NCBI GenBank assembly: GCA_002420005.1
Contig: DIHE01000150.1
Location: 1 to 20,889 of the forward strand
Length of the DNA stretch: 20,889 nt
Source of the DNA: Holophagales bacterium UBA5704
Lineage (GTDB): Bacteria; Acidobacteriota; Thermoanaerobaculia; Multivoradales; UBA5704
Reading direction: 5' to 3'
Below are positions 1 to 9,461 of the stretch, in pieces; within the stretch, counting starts at the first letter, position 1; each line of letters starts with the position of its first letter. Position numbers and translations under genes: made by a program. The notes under the pieces are model-generated. The model searched no databases, had not been told where the DNA came from, and worked only from the letters and a program-made list of their open reading frames with translations.

Positions 1-3
1 CCC

Positions 4-66
4 CAAGACCGGATGGTCGCCCCGCAAGGCCGGATAGTCGCGCTCCAAGGCCGGCCGGTCACCTGG
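4..66. repeat. Three-unit 21-bp tandem repeat at the window edge
   Basis: Three imperfect 21-bp units lie head to tail at 4-24, 25-45 and 46-66. Units 1 and 2 are CAAGACCGGATGGTCGCCCC(G) and CAAGGCCGGATAGTCGCGCT(C); unit 3 has drifted after CAAGGCCGG. Because 21 is a multiple of three, any reading frame gives heptapeptide repeats. In the minus direction one frame reads GDRPALE/RDYPALR/GDHPVLG. The array probably continues to the left of the window. I cannot tell whether it lies in a gene. Confidence 0.6.
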
Positions 67-110
67 GTGGGACCATGGCCCGGCGGTGAACCGGCGGCCG
101 CCAACCTACG

Positions 111-141
111 AAAAACGGGGCGGCCGAACCCGGCCGCCCCG
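111..141 (-). terminator. Rho-independent terminator reading leftward
   Basis: A perfect 11-bp GC stem (116-126 paired with 131-141) has a 4-base loop at 127-130. On the minus strand the stem is followed at once by TTTTT (plus-strand AAAAA at 111-115). This is a good intrinsic terminator for leftward transcription. There is no T tract on the plus-strand side, so it should work in one direction only. No recognised minus-strand gene ends just before it. Confidence 0.7.
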
Positions 142-340
142 AAGCGGAACGTCAACCTTCAGCCGCCGTTGGCGCAACCGTTCCAGCTGCCGCAACGCCC
201 GCCACCCCACCCACCCGCGCGGCGGGACCGCCCCCCCGCGGGTGGCGCTCGCACGACCGCTCCCTCATCCTTGGGTTCCGGCGGGCCGGTGGACCTCTCC
301 TGGCTGCCGGGTCCGCCCGCTACGGAGAAGGAGATCCCTC

Positions 341-661
341 ATGCCGGTCCTTCAGGTGTTCGATCCCCCCATGTGCTGCTCGACGGGTGTCTGTGGTCCG
401 TCGGTCGATCCCGTCCTCCCGCGATTTGCCGCGGACCTCGAATGGTTGCGAAGCCAGGGGGTGCAGGTCGAACGATGCAATCTCGCGCAGAGCCCGGCGG
501 TGGTGGCGCGCACCGGGGTGGTGCTGAAGCTCCTTCAGGACTCTCCGGACACCGCGTTGCCGGCGGTTCTCGTCGATGGTGGCCTTGTGCACCATGGGAG
601 CTATCCGGAGCGGGCCGCTCTCGCCGCGTGGGCGGGTTTGCCGGCGGTGCGCCTGCGCTGA
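341..661 (+). CDS. arsD: ArsD-like arsenic metallochaperone/repressor
   Basis: This 106-residue protein matches the ArsD family, which binds As(III)/Sb(III), hands it to the ArsA ATPase of the efflux pump and can act as a weak repressor of ars operons. The N-terminus MPVLQVFDPPMCCSTGVCG carries the family's essential cysteines Cys12, Cys13 and Cys18. Further family-like stretches are GVQVERCNLAQ and LPAVLVDGG. The later vicinal Cys pairs found in some plasmid ArsD proteins are absent, as in many short homologues. The ATG at 341 is chosen because the similarity starts there and a strong purine-rich site (GGAGAAGGAG, 324-333) precedes it; the frame is open further upstream without similarity. 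No arsR, arsA, arsB or arsC is visible nearby, so it is an orphan within this window. The function call is firm; the physiological partner is unknown. Confidence 0.9.
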   Translation: MPVLQVFDPPMCCSTGVCGPSVDPVLPRFAADLEWLRSQGVQVERCNLAQSPAVVARTGVVLKLLQDSPDTALPAVLVDGGLVHHGSYPERAALAAWAGLPAVRLR

Positions 662-752
662 CGGACGACCCGGACCTCGCGTCCGATCCAGAGCTGCAGC
701 CGTACGTCGCCGAGTCCTCGGGGGAAGATCCGCAGCGCTGAGCCTCGCTCGA

Positions 753-1991
753 TCAATCGAGCTGGCCGGCCGCTGCCCCACCCGGCGCCGCCGGGGGTGG
801 TGCCGCATCCAGGAACCGCAGCATCCCCTCCACCCGCGAAGCCCACGAGATCTCGTCGTGCCCTCCGTTCTCCTGCTCCAGGTAGTGCAGGTCGGTTCCG
901 AGGGTCCAGCCTTTGGCGATCAGGGCGTCGCGCAGGCGGCGGGTTGCGGTGATCTCTTCTTCGCCTTCGCGGGTGCCGATGTCGACCCAGATGCGCTGGG
1001 CGGTCTTGGCGGGCAGGCCCGCGACGGTTTTCAGGATCGTGAAGTCGTCCCACCAGGTGGAGGGGGAGACGACCAGGAGGCCGCCGAAGACGTCCGGGTG
1101 CTTCAGACCCAGGTAGAGGCTGACGAGGCCTCCGTGCGAGGCGCCGCCGAGGCGGGTGGCGCTCGGCTCCGGGCGCGTCCGGTAGGTCTTGTCGATGAAC
1201 GGCTTCAGCTCATCGAGGAGCAGACGGCCGTAGAGATCGGCCTTGCCGCCCACCTTGCGCACGGTCCCGTCCGAGGCCGTCCGCTCGACCGAGGTGGGGG
1301 TGTACTCGTCGCTGCGGGCGTCGGTGTTGGCGACACCGACGATGATCAGCGGCTCGATCGGGCCGGCGGCGATCAGGCGTTCCGCGATCTCGTCCATCTG
1401 CCATTCCATGCCCATGTGCGAGGCGTCGAAAACGTTCTGGCCGTCGTGCAGGTAGAGCACAGGAAACCGCCGGGCCGGCTCGCGGTCGTAGCCGGGAGGG
1501 AGGTAGACGAAGACGTCGCGGGGTCCGAGGAACCGGGAGGCGAATCCCGGATGGGTGCGGATCGTGCCGGTCAGGGTCGGCTGGATGGGCGGCGGCGGTT
1601 CATTGAAGCGCCGCGCCACCACCTGCGCCGCGCCGGTCAGGACGACCCGGCGGTTTGTTCCCTCTTCCCAGCCCCCGCCGGGATTCGCCGCTGCGTCGAT
1701 CTTGAACTTGTAGGTGACCGGCTGCCCGCCGAACGGGCGCTCCGGGAACGTGACCGTGACCTCATGGCGCCCATCGCCGTCCGGGTCCCGCGCCGGCAGC
1801 GTCTCGGCCCACGAGAGTGGGGCGAAGCCGCTGCGGATGCCGACTGCGTCCTTCGCAGGATCGAACCGCTGGGCGGCGATCTCCTCCCGCATGTCGATGG
1901 AGAAGGTGACGCTCGCCGGCTGCGAGGCGGCCGGCAGGGAGGTGAAAAGGAGGAACAGGACGAGGAGAACCGGCAGCGCGTGGCTTCGCAT
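753..1991 (-). CDS. Secreted esterase, EstD/enterochelin-esterase type (alpha/beta hydrolase)
   Basis: This 412-residue protein starts MRSHALPVLLVLFLLFTSLP, a clear signal peptide ending near ASQPA. Residues of roughly 25-125 look like a beta-sandwich of the starch-binding/early-set type (VTFSIDMREE, VTVTFPERPFGGQPVTYKFKID). Residues of roughly 145-405 are a putative-esterase (PF00756-like) hydrolase domain: DVFVYLPPGYD, FPVLYLHDGQNVF, nucleophile Ser285 in GGASHGG, and His378 in GGHDEISW. The fold points to ester hydrolysis of an extracellular or periplasmic substrate; the substrate cannot be read from sequence. It lies 26 bp downstream of the HD gene on the same strand, so co-transcription is likely. 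A TGC-TAAGAT extended -10-like box ends 7 nt before the ATG, which could give a separate leaderless transcript. A 7-bp inverted repeat (747-762) overlaps the stop codon. Confidence 0.88.
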   Translation of the reverse strand: MRSHALPVLLVLFLLFTSLPAASQPASVTFSIDMREEIAAQRFDPAKDAVGIRSGFAPLSWAETLPARDPDGDGRHEVTVTFPERPFGGQPVTYKFKIDAAANPGGGWEEGTNRRVVLTGAAQVVARRFNEPPPPIQPTLTGTIRTHPGFASRFLGPRDVFVYLPPGYDREPARRFPVLYLHDGQNVFDASHMGMEWQMDEIAERLIAAGPIEPLIIVGVANTDARSDEYTPTSVERTASDGTVRKVGGKADLYGRLLLDELKPFIDKTYRTRPEPSATRLGGASHGGLVSLYLGLKHPDVFGGLLVVSPSTWWDDFTILKTVAGLPAKTAQRIWVDIGTREGEEEITATRRLRDALIAKGWTLGTDLHYLEQENGGHDEISWASRVEGMLRFLDAAPPPAAPGGAAAGQLD

Positions 1992-1998
1992 GCCGGAA

Positions 1999-2007
1999 AT
2001 CTTAGCA
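1999..2007 (-). promoter_or_regulatory. Extended -10-like box just before the esterase start
   Basis: On the minus strand TGCTAAGAT matches TGnTANNNT, and the hexamer ends 7 nt before the ATG. No good -35 is seen. If used, transcription would start at or next to the ATG and give a leaderless mRNA. The box lies in the 26-bp gap after the HD gene, so chance occurrence is possible. Confidence 0.35.
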
Positions 2008-2017
2008 AGAACGACTC

Positions 2018-2443
2018 TCAGGCGCCGTCGAGCACTGCGAGGGCGCGGCGGTAGCGCTCCAGGCGTGCCCGGTCGGCTTCGGTGGGGTGGTGGGGGAGGC
2101 GCGAGAGGTCCATGTTGTCTTCGAGGTCGGCCCGCTTGACCACCCGGCCGATGGGATGGAGGGCCGCGCGGGCGACGAACTTCTCGTAGGTCTCTCCGGT
2201 CCGCCGGCTCAGGGCGTCGACCGCGGTCACGACGGCTTCGGAAAAGCCTTCCTCTCGCAACCGTTCCAGGGTCCACGGCGTGTCCTCCACCACGTCATGA
2301 AGGACCGCGGCGATCCTCTCTTCAGTGGAGAAAACTCGGAACATGACCCGCAGGGGATGCAGGATGTAGGCGGCGCCGGCCTTGTCCGTCTGGCCCGCAT
2401 GGGCCTCTGCGGCGATCGCGATGGCTCGTTCGAGGGTGGCCAT
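2018..2443 (-). CDS. HD-domain phosphohydrolase, SpoT-hydrolase/MESH1-like
   Basis: This 141-residue single-domain protein resembles the HD hydrolase part of RelA/SpoT proteins and small MESH1-like enzymes. Visible motifs are the AxxAHxGQ-like N-terminus (AIAAEAHAGQTDKAG), YILHPLRV, the catalytic pair His49-Asp50 in VLHDVVEDTPWT, and the later acidic motif KRADLEDNMD. Family knowledge suggests metal-dependent removal of phosphate or pyrophosphate from a nucleotide such as (p)ppGpp or NADPH. The actual substrate is an inference. There is no synthetase domain. The ATG at 2443 is supported by AAGGAG six bases upstream. It is the first gene of a minus-strand pair with the esterase and is divergent from the sensor kinase, sharing a 100-bp promoter region. 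Confidence 0.88.
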   Translation of the reverse strand: MATLERAIAIAAEAHAGQTDKAGAAYILHPLRVMFRVFSTEERIAAVLHDVVEDTPWTLERLREEGFSEAVVTAVDALSRRTGETYEKFVARAALHPIGRVVKRADLEDNMDLSRLPHHPTEADRARLERYRRALAVLDGA

Positions 2444-2543
2444 GGTGAGCTCCTTGTTGAGGGCTTCGATCCTACCCGAATCCCATCCTTCCGCGCGGTG
2501 TGATGAAGCACGGTGCCGCGTAGCATCGGGGGGAGGGTTTCGT
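2444..2543. promoter_or_regulatory. Divergent promoter region, HD gene / sensor kinase
   Basis: This 100-bp gap lies between divergent starts. A TAGCAT box (2521-2526, plus) precedes the kinase's GGGGGGAGGG Shine-Dalgarno and ATG at 2544. A TAGGAT box (plus-strand complement at 2469-2474) lies 25 nt upstream of the HD gene's ATG, followed by AAGGAG. Convincing -35 hexamers are not seen for either, so the boxes are tentative. Confidence 0.4.
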
Positions 2544-4168
2544 ATGCCGCGTCCCCGCCTGCCGCGCGCTTCTCCGGCTTTTCGTTCGCTCGGCGTCGTT
2601 CTCTTTCTCTGGTTCTTCACGGTCGTCATCGCGGCCTTTGCGGCGTATGCGTTCGTCAGCGTGCGGGCCACCTCGCGGCAATGGCGGGAGGCGGTGAAGA
2701 GCAGCGCGCTCACCTCCGGCGAGCTGATCCAGCAGGCCACCCGCCTGGGCATGCTGCGCAATCACAAGGAAGACGTGGATGCGGTCCTCCGCACGGTCGC
2801 CGCCACTCCCGGGGTGGCCGGGGTCCGCATCTACGACAAGAAAGGGGTCATCGCCTATTCGGACGTGCCGAAGGAGATCGGCCAGCGGGTGGACTGGAGC
2901 GCCGAGGCGTGCGTGGCCTGTCACCAGGGGACGGCGCCGCCGCGCAATCTTCCCGCCGGAGAGCTGGTCCGCGAGTACCGGGACCGCTCCGGCCACCGTG
3001 TGCTGGGGCTGATCAATCCCATCGAGAACGCGGCGGATTGCTCGAATGCCGCCTGCCATGCCCATTCCCCCAAGAGCACGATCCTGGGCGTCCTCGACGT
3101 CAAAATGTCGCTCGCCGAGACCGACCGGAGGCTCGCCACGGCGCGCAATCTGACGATTCTCGCGGCGGTGCTGCTGGCGCTGGCGGTCGGCGGCTCGTCG
3201 GCGTTGTTCATCCAGCGGTTCGTCCGCCGGCCGGTGCAGGCGCTGATCGCCGGCACCGAGAGGGTCGCCCAGGGGGACCTCGCGGCCCGCTGCGAGGTGA
3301 GCTCCCGCAACGAGATGGGGCAGCTCGCCGCGGCCTTCAACCGGATGACCCACCAGCTCGGCGTGGCCGAGGCGGAGAACGACGAATGGTCCCGCACCCT
3401 GGAAAAGCGGGTGGTCGAGGAGACCGAGCAACGCTCCCGTGCCCAGCAGCAGGTGCTGCATATGGAGAAGATGGCCTCCCTCGGCACCCTCGCCGCCACC
3501 GTCGCCCATGAGCTGAACAACCCGCTGGCCGGCATCCTCAACTATGCCAAGCTGGTCGACCGGTGTCTGGCCGAGGAGGGCGGGGCGGTCGCTCCGGGCG
3601 AGGACCGGGAGGAGGTGCGGCGCTTTCTTCACATCATCCAGCAGGAGGCCGGCCGCTGCGGCAAGATCGTGCGCAACTTCCTCCTCTTCTCCCGCCGGTC
3701 GGGTGGCGAGTTGCTCCTCCAGCCGCTCCACCCGGTCGTCGAGCATGCCCTGGCCATCGTGCGCCACCACCTGGAGATGGGCCGGGTGGAGCTCACCTGG
3801 GAGCCGTTCGCCGGAGACGACCAGATCGCCTGCGACGCCGGCCAGATCGAGCAGGCGCTGGTGAACCTCTTCGTCAATGCCGTGGAAGCCATGCCCGAGG
3901 GAGGAACGCTCAGCGTGCGCTCCCGATCCCTGGGGGAGCAGGTGGAGCTGGAGGTGGCGGATACGGGGATGGGCATCTCCGCCGAGGCGTTGCCGCGGAT
4001 CTTCGAGCCGTTCTTCTCGACGAAGGAGAAAGGGAGCGGAGTGGGGCTGGGGCTTTCCGTGGTCTATGGCATCGTCGAACGCCATGGTGGGCGGATCGAC
4101 GTGGATTCCCGGGTGGGGGTGGGGACGACGTTCCGCCTGACCCTCCCGCGCGGGCAAGGAGCGACCTC

Positions 4169-4172
<4 letters not shown>
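2544..4172 (+). CDS. Membrane sensor histidine kinase with two c-type heme motifs
   Basis: This 542-residue kinase has a transmembrane segment at about 15-37, an extracytoplasmic sensor domain at about 40-198, a second membrane segment at about 201-224, a HAMP domain (about 225-275), a short coiled coil, then the kinase core. The sensor has Cys123-x2-Cys126-His127 (CVACHQG) and Cys166-x4-Cys171-His172 (CSNAACH), both usable as covalent heme c sites. The H-box is VAHELNNPLAGIL with phospho-acceptor His322; the N box (NLFVNAVEAM), G1 (VADTGMGIS) and G2 (GSGVGLGLSVVYGI) are intact. The likely role is sensing redox state or a heme ligand such as NO, CO or O2; the ligand is inference. The start at 2544 has a GGGGGGAGGG site upstream; the frame is open further upstream but without similarity. 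The stop overlaps the regulator's start (ATGA), so the pair is translationally coupled. Confidence 0.92.
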
Positions 4173-5551
<1,379 letters not shown>

Positions 5552-5554
5552 GCG

Positions 5555-6088
5555 ATGAGCGGAATCGCCCTCGTCCCGATCCATCTCGCGGAGGGGCCGA
5601 GCCTCCTGCGCCATCTGGAGAAGCGCCTGGCCGCGACGTTCGGCTTGGCCGTCGAGGCGCGCCGGCCCTGGTTCGACCCCGACCGGGCCTACGATGCGTC
5701 GCGCGGGCAGTACAACTCGACGCTCGTCCTCGCCCAGCTCCAGGGGGGCGCCGGCGAGGCCTACGACCGCGTGCTCGGCGTGGCGGGGGTGGATCTCTTC
5801 ATCCCGGTGCTCAGCTATGTCTTCGGCGAGGCGCAGCTCCCGGGGAGGGCGGCGGTGATGTCCCTCCACCGCCTGGCGCCCGAGATCTATGGCCTTCCGG
5901 CCGACCCGGCGCGGCTCTTCGCGCGGGCGGTGAAAGAAGCGGTCCACGAGCTGGGGCACACCTACGGGCTCATCCACTGCCGGGAGCCCGGCTGCGTGAT
6001 GCGCTCCTCGACCTACGTCGAGGAGATCGACTTGAAGGAAGAGCGGTTTTGCGCGGCCTGTGGGCGGGCGGTCAGGCCCGGCGGATGA
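5555..6088 (+). CDS. amzA: Archaemetzincin-type zinc metalloprotease
   Basis: This 177-residue protein carries the full archaemetzincin signature. The active site is His131-Glu132-x2-His135-x2-Gly138-x2-His141-Cys142, followed by Cys147-x-Met149 (REPGCVM) and Cys166-x2-Cys169 (CAAC). The HExxHxxGxxH part binds the catalytic zinc, the Met is the metzincin Met-turn, and the four cysteines form the family's structural zinc site. Length and order match archaeal and bacterial archaemetzincins; natural substrates are poorly known. There is no signal peptide, so it is probably cytosolic. It starts 3 bp after the regulator stop and is probably the third gene of the kinase-regulator operon. Its 3' end overlaps the convergent amidase gene by 17 bp. 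Confidence 0.93.
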   Translation: MSGIALVPIHLAEGPSLLRHLEKRLAATFGLAVEARRPWFDPDRAYDASRGQYNSTLVLAQLQGGAGEAYDRVLGVAGVDLFIPVLSYVFGEAQLPGRAAVMSLHRLAPEIYGLPADPARLFARAVKEAVHELGHTYGLIHCREPGCVMRSSTYVEEIDLKEERFCAACGRAVRPGG

Positions 6089-7718
6089 GCTCGGCGGTCG
6101 GCAGGAAGCGCGGGGGCTTGCGGGCCTTCGTCGCCTGCTCGAAGGCGTAGGCGTAGCGGATCAGCTTCGGCTCGCTCCAGGCGAGGCCCATGAAGGAGAG
6201 GCCCAGGGGCAGGCCGAAGGCGTGGCCGGCGGGGACGGTGACGTTGGGATAGCCGGAGACCGCCGCAAAGGAGGAGCTGCCGCCGGTGCCGGTGTCGCTG
6301 TTGATCAAGTCGATGAGCCAGGCGGGGCCGCCGCTCGACGCGACGAGGGCGTCCAGCTTGTGCTGCGCGAAGACGGCGTCCAGCCCTTCGGTGCGGGAGG
6401 AACGCCGGCAGGTCTCCAGCGCTTTCTTGTAGGCCTCGTCGGTGAGCGGTCCCTTGGCCTGCGCCTGGAGGAAGATCTCCTGGGCGAAGAAGGGCATCAC
6501 CCGGTCGCGGTGCTTCTCGTTGAAGGCGATGGCCTCTTCCAGCGTATGGACCGGCGCGGCGGGACCCAGCTCCGCCAGGTAGCGGTTCAGGTCCGCCTTG
6601 AAGTCGTAGAGCAGGACCTCGCGCTCGGCGTCGCCGAACTTGCCGGCGGTCGCGATCTCGACCGGATCGATCACCACGGCGCCCCGGTCCTTCAAGACGG
6701 CGATGGCCTCCCGGAGGACCGCTTCGACCCAGGGATCGCCGTCGAGAGAGGCGGGATGGAACACGCCGATGCGGGCGCCGCGCAGGCCGTCGGGATCGAG
6801 GAATTGCGTGTAGTCCGCGGCTGCCCGGCCGCGGCTCGCGAGGGTGGCCTCGTCGCGCTCGTCGACGCCGGCCAAGGCGCCGAGCAGCGCGGCGGCATCG
6901 GCCACGGTGCGGGTCATCGGGCCGGCGGTGTCCTGGTTGTGGGAGATGGGGAGGATGCCGGCGCGGCTGAGCAGGCCGACGGTCGGCTTGAGGCCCACGA
7001 TGCCGCAGCGCGAGGCCGGGGAGACGATGGAGCCGTCGGTCTCCGAGCCGAGGGCGGCGGCGCAGAGGTTCGCGGCGACCGCCGCCGCCGAGCCGGAGCT
7101 GGAGCCCGAGGGGCAGCGGTCGAGGGCGTACGGATTGCGGCACTGACCGCCCCGGCTGCTCCAGCCGCTGGTCGAGCGCTCGGAGCGGAAGTTCGCCCAT
7201 TCGGAGAGGTTCGCCTTGCCGAGCAGCACGGCGCCGGCCGCCCGCAGCCGCGCGGCGACGAAGGCGTCACGGGCCGGGATCGAGCCTTCCAGGGCGAGCG
7301 AGCCGGCCGTGGTGGTCGTCCGATCCGCGGTGCCGATGTTGTCTTTCAAGAGGATGGGGATGCCGTGGAGCGGGCCGCGCGGCCCCTTCTCCTTGCGTTC
7401 CGCATCGAGCGCCGCGGCGAGGGCTGCGGCGTCCGGGTTGACCTCGATCACCGCGCAGAGCGCGGGACCCCGATGGTTGAGCTCGTCGATGCGGGAAAGA
7501 TAGGCCTCCACCAGGGAGACGGCGGTGTGGGCGCCGGACTGGAGGCCCGCCTGAAGCTCGGCGATCGTCGCCTCTTCGAGGGCGAACGGAGCCGGCGAGG
7601 CCGCCACCGGCTCCGCGGAATCGGTGGCCCCAGCCGCCGCAAGAGGCCCCGCCAGGGCCAGGGCGCCTCCGGCGGCGCCGGCCTTGAGCAGGGAGCGCCG
7701 GGTGAGGGGCCCCGGCAT
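6072..7718 (-). CDS. Tat-exported amidase (amidase signature family)
   Basis: This 548-residue protein begins with a twin-arginine signal (LTRRSLLKAG, then an Ala/Gly-rich hydrophobic stretch), so it should be exported folded. The mature part is a full amidase-signature enzyme with a Ser-cisSer-Lys triad: Lys125 in ILLKDNIG, the cis-Ser region around Ser207 in CPSGSSSGSAAAVAA, and nucleophile Ser230 in GSETDGSIVSPA. The ETDGSIVSPA variant, without the Arg common in GatA, is typical of stand-alone periplasmic amidases rather than tRNA amidotransferase subunits. The substrate is unknown. Its ATG follows directly on the stop of the S41 protease, so the two form a transcription unit. The Tat genes lie just beyond the protease on the opposite strand. 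Confidence 0.93.
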   Translation of the reverse strand: MPGPLTRRSLLKAGAAGGALALAGPLAAAGATDSAEPVAASPAPFALEEATIAELQAGLQSGAHTAVSLVEAYLSRIDELNHRGPALCAVIEVNPDAAALAAALDAERKEKGPRGPLHGIPILLKDNIGTADRTTTTAGSLALEGSIPARDAFVAARLRAAGAVLLGKANLSEWANFRSERSTSGWSSRGGQCRNPYALDRCPSGSSSGSAAAVAANLCAAALGSETDGSIVSPASRCGIVGLKPTVGLLSRAGILPISHNQDTAGPMTRTVADAAALLGALAGVDERDEATLASRGRAAADYTQFLDPDGLRGARIGVFHPASLDGDPWVEAVLREAIAVLKDRGAVVIDPVEIATAGKFGDAEREVLLYDFKADLNRYLAELGPAAPVHTLEEAIAFNEKHRDRVMPFFAQEIFLQAQAKGPLTDEAYKKALETCRRSSRTEGLDAVFAQHKLDALVASSGGPAWLIDLINSDTGTGGSSSFAAVSGYPNVTVPAGHAFGLPLGLSFMGLAWSEPKLIRYAYAFEQATKARKPPRFLPTAELIRRA

Positions 7719-9353
7719 CTACAGTCTGCCCTTCGGGCTTTCGTCGGTGCGCGGGATGCGCGGATTGGGCGCCCCCAGCTCCTGGCGCTGGGCCATCATC
7801 GTCGCCGCCTGCCCGAACAGGTTGAGCGCGGCCTGAAGCTGCTTGTCGCCTTCGGAGAGCGTGCGGTGGCGCGCTTCCTGGCCGAAGAGGGAGTTCATCA
7901 CCTCGGCGCGGATCTGGAGGCTCGCGAAGTCCCGGATCTCCGGCTTCGCCATCGCCTCATCCATCTCCTTTGCGGTGGCGATCTTCTCCTGGACCACCCA
8001 GTCGCGGAACTCCTGCAGCAGGTCCTCGCCGGGCCGCCAATCCGGCGACTTGACCACCCGCTTGTGACGGTTGGTGTAGTCCAGGGCGAACGTCAGATAG
8101 GCGTTGCGCGCCAGGAGGAACGTCTCGAAGGGCAGCAGCTCGCCATCCTGGACGAGGACGTCGGGGGTGATGCCGCCGCCGCCGTAGACCTTGCGGCCGA
8201 GGTCCGTCTCGAAGATCTGGCTCGGATCGACCGACTTGCCGGTGACCTCGGGCGAGCCGGCGCCGGCATGGGTGTAGTAGTCGAAGTAGGAGGTGTAGTC
8301 GCGCTGGATCAGCCGTCCCGACGGGGTGTAGTACTTGGCCGTGGTGAGCGCCAGGCCGGCCCCGTACGAAAGGTTGTACACCGTCTGCACCAGGCCCTTG
8401 CCCCAGCTCGGCTCGCCGACCACCAGGCCGCGGTCGTGGTCCTGGATGGCGCCGGAGAGGATCTCCGCCGCCGAGGCCGTCCCTTCATTGACCAGGACGA
8501 CCACCGGCACGTTCAGCTCGGGGTACTTGCCGCTCGCCTGGTAGCTCTGGAACGAATCGCGGTTGCGTCCACGGGTTTCGACGATCGTCGAATCCTCGGG
8601 GAGGAACTGGTCGGCCACCTCGATCGCCTGGTCGAGCAGGCCGCCGCCGTTGTTGCGCAGGTCGATCAGGAGCTGCTTCATGCCCTGGGCTTTCAGCTTG
8701 GCGATCGAGTCGGCCATCTCGCGGCCGGTGCCGCGGGAGAACTCGGTGAGCAGGATGTAGCCGGTCTCCGGCGTCATCATGTAGGCTTGGCGCACCGTGG
8801 TCTGCGGGATCTCGGCCCGGGTCACCGACAGGGCGAGAGGCTCGGGCAGGCCGCGGCGGACGATGGTGATCTTGACCTGCGTCCCCTTCGGCCCTTTGAG
8901 CCGCTGGATCGCTTCGTCGAGCGAGAGGGCGTCCGTGGGCTCGCCTTCGATCGTGCTGATCACGTCTCCGGCCTGAATCCCGATCTGCGCCGCCGGTGAG
9001 CCGTCGAGCGGCGAGATCACCGTGAGCTGGCCGTTGCGGACCCCCACCAGGATGCCGAGACCATAGAAGCTGGTCTGCTGTCTCTCCCGCATGCCTTCGT
9101 AGGCTTCGGGGGAAAGGAAGTTGGTGTGCGGGTCGAGCGAGCGCAGCATGCCGTTGACCGAGGAGTAGACCAGGTCACGGTAGCTCACCTCGGTGCCGTA
9201 GCGTTCGTGCGCCACGTTCACCAGCTCGGTGTAGAGACGCAGGGAGTCCCGCGTGTCGTTGCCGCCGGCGAGCAGCCGGTCGCCGAAAAATCCACCGAGG
9301 ACGAGGGAGAGGGTGAAGACGGAGATCGCGGTGATGCGCCAGGAGCGTCTCAT
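7719..9353 (-). CDS. S41-family C-terminal processing protease
   Basis: This 544-residue protein starts MRRSWRITAISVFTLSLVL, an N-terminal signal/anchor. It then has an N-terminal helical part (DSLRLYTELVNVAHERYG), a PDZ domain (about 85-165, YGLGILVGVRNGQLTV to VRRG) and a tail-specific protease core. The serine is Ser294 in NEGTASAAE and the lysine Lys319 in SWGKGLVQT, the Ser-Lys dyad of CtpA/Prc proteases. YYTPSGRLIQ and GGGITPDV are further family motifs. A C-terminal helical extension of about 120 residues follows. It should trim or degrade envelope proteins from their C-termini. The ATG at 9353 is chosen because the signal sequence starts there; the open frame upstream runs through the tatA promoter. 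There is no Shine-Dalgarno, and a TGCTACACT box lies 6 nt before the ATG. Confidence 0.95.
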   Translation of the reverse strand: MRRSWRITAISVFTLSLVLGGFFGDRLLAGGNDTRDSLRLYTELVNVAHERYGTEVSYRDLVYSSVNGMLRSLDPHTNFLSPEAYEGMRERQQTSFYGLGILVGVRNGQLTVISPLDGSPAAQIGIQAGDVISTIEGEPTDALSLDEAIQRLKGPKGTQVKITIVRRGLPEPLALSVTRAEIPQTTVRQAYMMTPETGYILLTEFSRGTGREMADSIAKLKAQGMKQLLIDLRNNGGGLLDQAIEVADQFLPEDSTIVETRGRNRDSFQSYQASGKYPELNVPVVVLVNEGTASAAEILSGAIQDHDRGLVVGEPSWGKGLVQTVYNLSYGAGLALTTAKYYTPSGRLIQRDYTSYFDYYTHAGAGSPEVTGKSVDPSQIFETDLGRKVYGGGGITPDVLVQDGELLPFETFLLARNAYLTFALDYTNRHKRVVKSPDWRPGEDLLQEFRDWVVQEKIATAKEMDEAMAKPEIRDFASLQIRAEVMNSLFGQEARHRTLSEGDKQLQAALNLFGQAATMMAQRQELGAPNPRIPRTDESPKGRL

Positions 9354-9359
9354 GGTGAG

Positions 9360-9368
9360 AGTGTAGCA
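9360..9368 (-). promoter_or_regulatory. Extended -10 box for the S41 protease gene
   Basis: On the minus strand TGCTACACT fits TGnTANNNT and ends six bases before the ATG at 9353. No purine-rich ribosome site lies between, which suggests a leaderless transcript. No -35 of quality is seen, as is usual for extended -10 promoters. Confidence 0.45.
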
Positions 9369-9408
9369 AAGTCGCGGCGGGAGGAGGGGGGAGGCCGCCG
9401 GAGCACCC

Positions 9409-9437
9409 TTGACTTTGGCCGCCGCCGGCTCGATGAT
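9409..9437 (+). promoter_or_regulatory. Sigma-70-type promoter of tatAC
   Basis: TTGACT (9409-9414) and GATGAT (9432-9437) are separated by exactly 17 bp, a good housekeeping promoter match. Transcription would start near 9444 and give a leader of about 18 nt containing GGAGG (9446-9450) before the tatA GTG at 9462. Confidence 0.6.
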
Positions 9438-9461
9438 CGGCTCCTGGAGGTGCAATCCCGC

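Larger units (their letters stand above)
1..340. other. Intergenic stretch upstream of arsD
   Basis: No convincing gene is seen here. The stretch holds a 21-bp tandem repeat at its left edge, a minus-strand intrinsic terminator, and GC-rich low-complexity sequence before the arsD ribosome binding site. The open frames across it are proline/arginine-rich and look like composition artefacts. On the minus strand one frame ends with TGA at 159-161, just before the terminator. From a GTG at 254 it would give a 31-residue Gly-rich peptide ending GGGRCGSWNGCANGG. A second frame, with an ATG at 268 and a stop at 152, is also open. Neither is recognised. Confidence 0.5.

Noticed and set aside
13..741. 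Long plus-strand open frame over the arsD region
   Set aside because: It is Pro/Arg/Gly-rich, has no recognisable motifs and overlaps the convincing arsD frame; it is a GC-driven shadow.
576..2054. 492-codon plus-strand frame opposite the esterase
   Set aside because: It is antisense to a well-supported alpha/beta hydrolase; long antisense frames are expected at this GC content.
6060..8999. 979-codon plus-strand frame opposite the amidase and protease
   Set aside because: Both minus-strand genes have complete catalytic motifs and signals; the opposite frame has only low-complexity Gly/Arg/Ala/Asp sequence.
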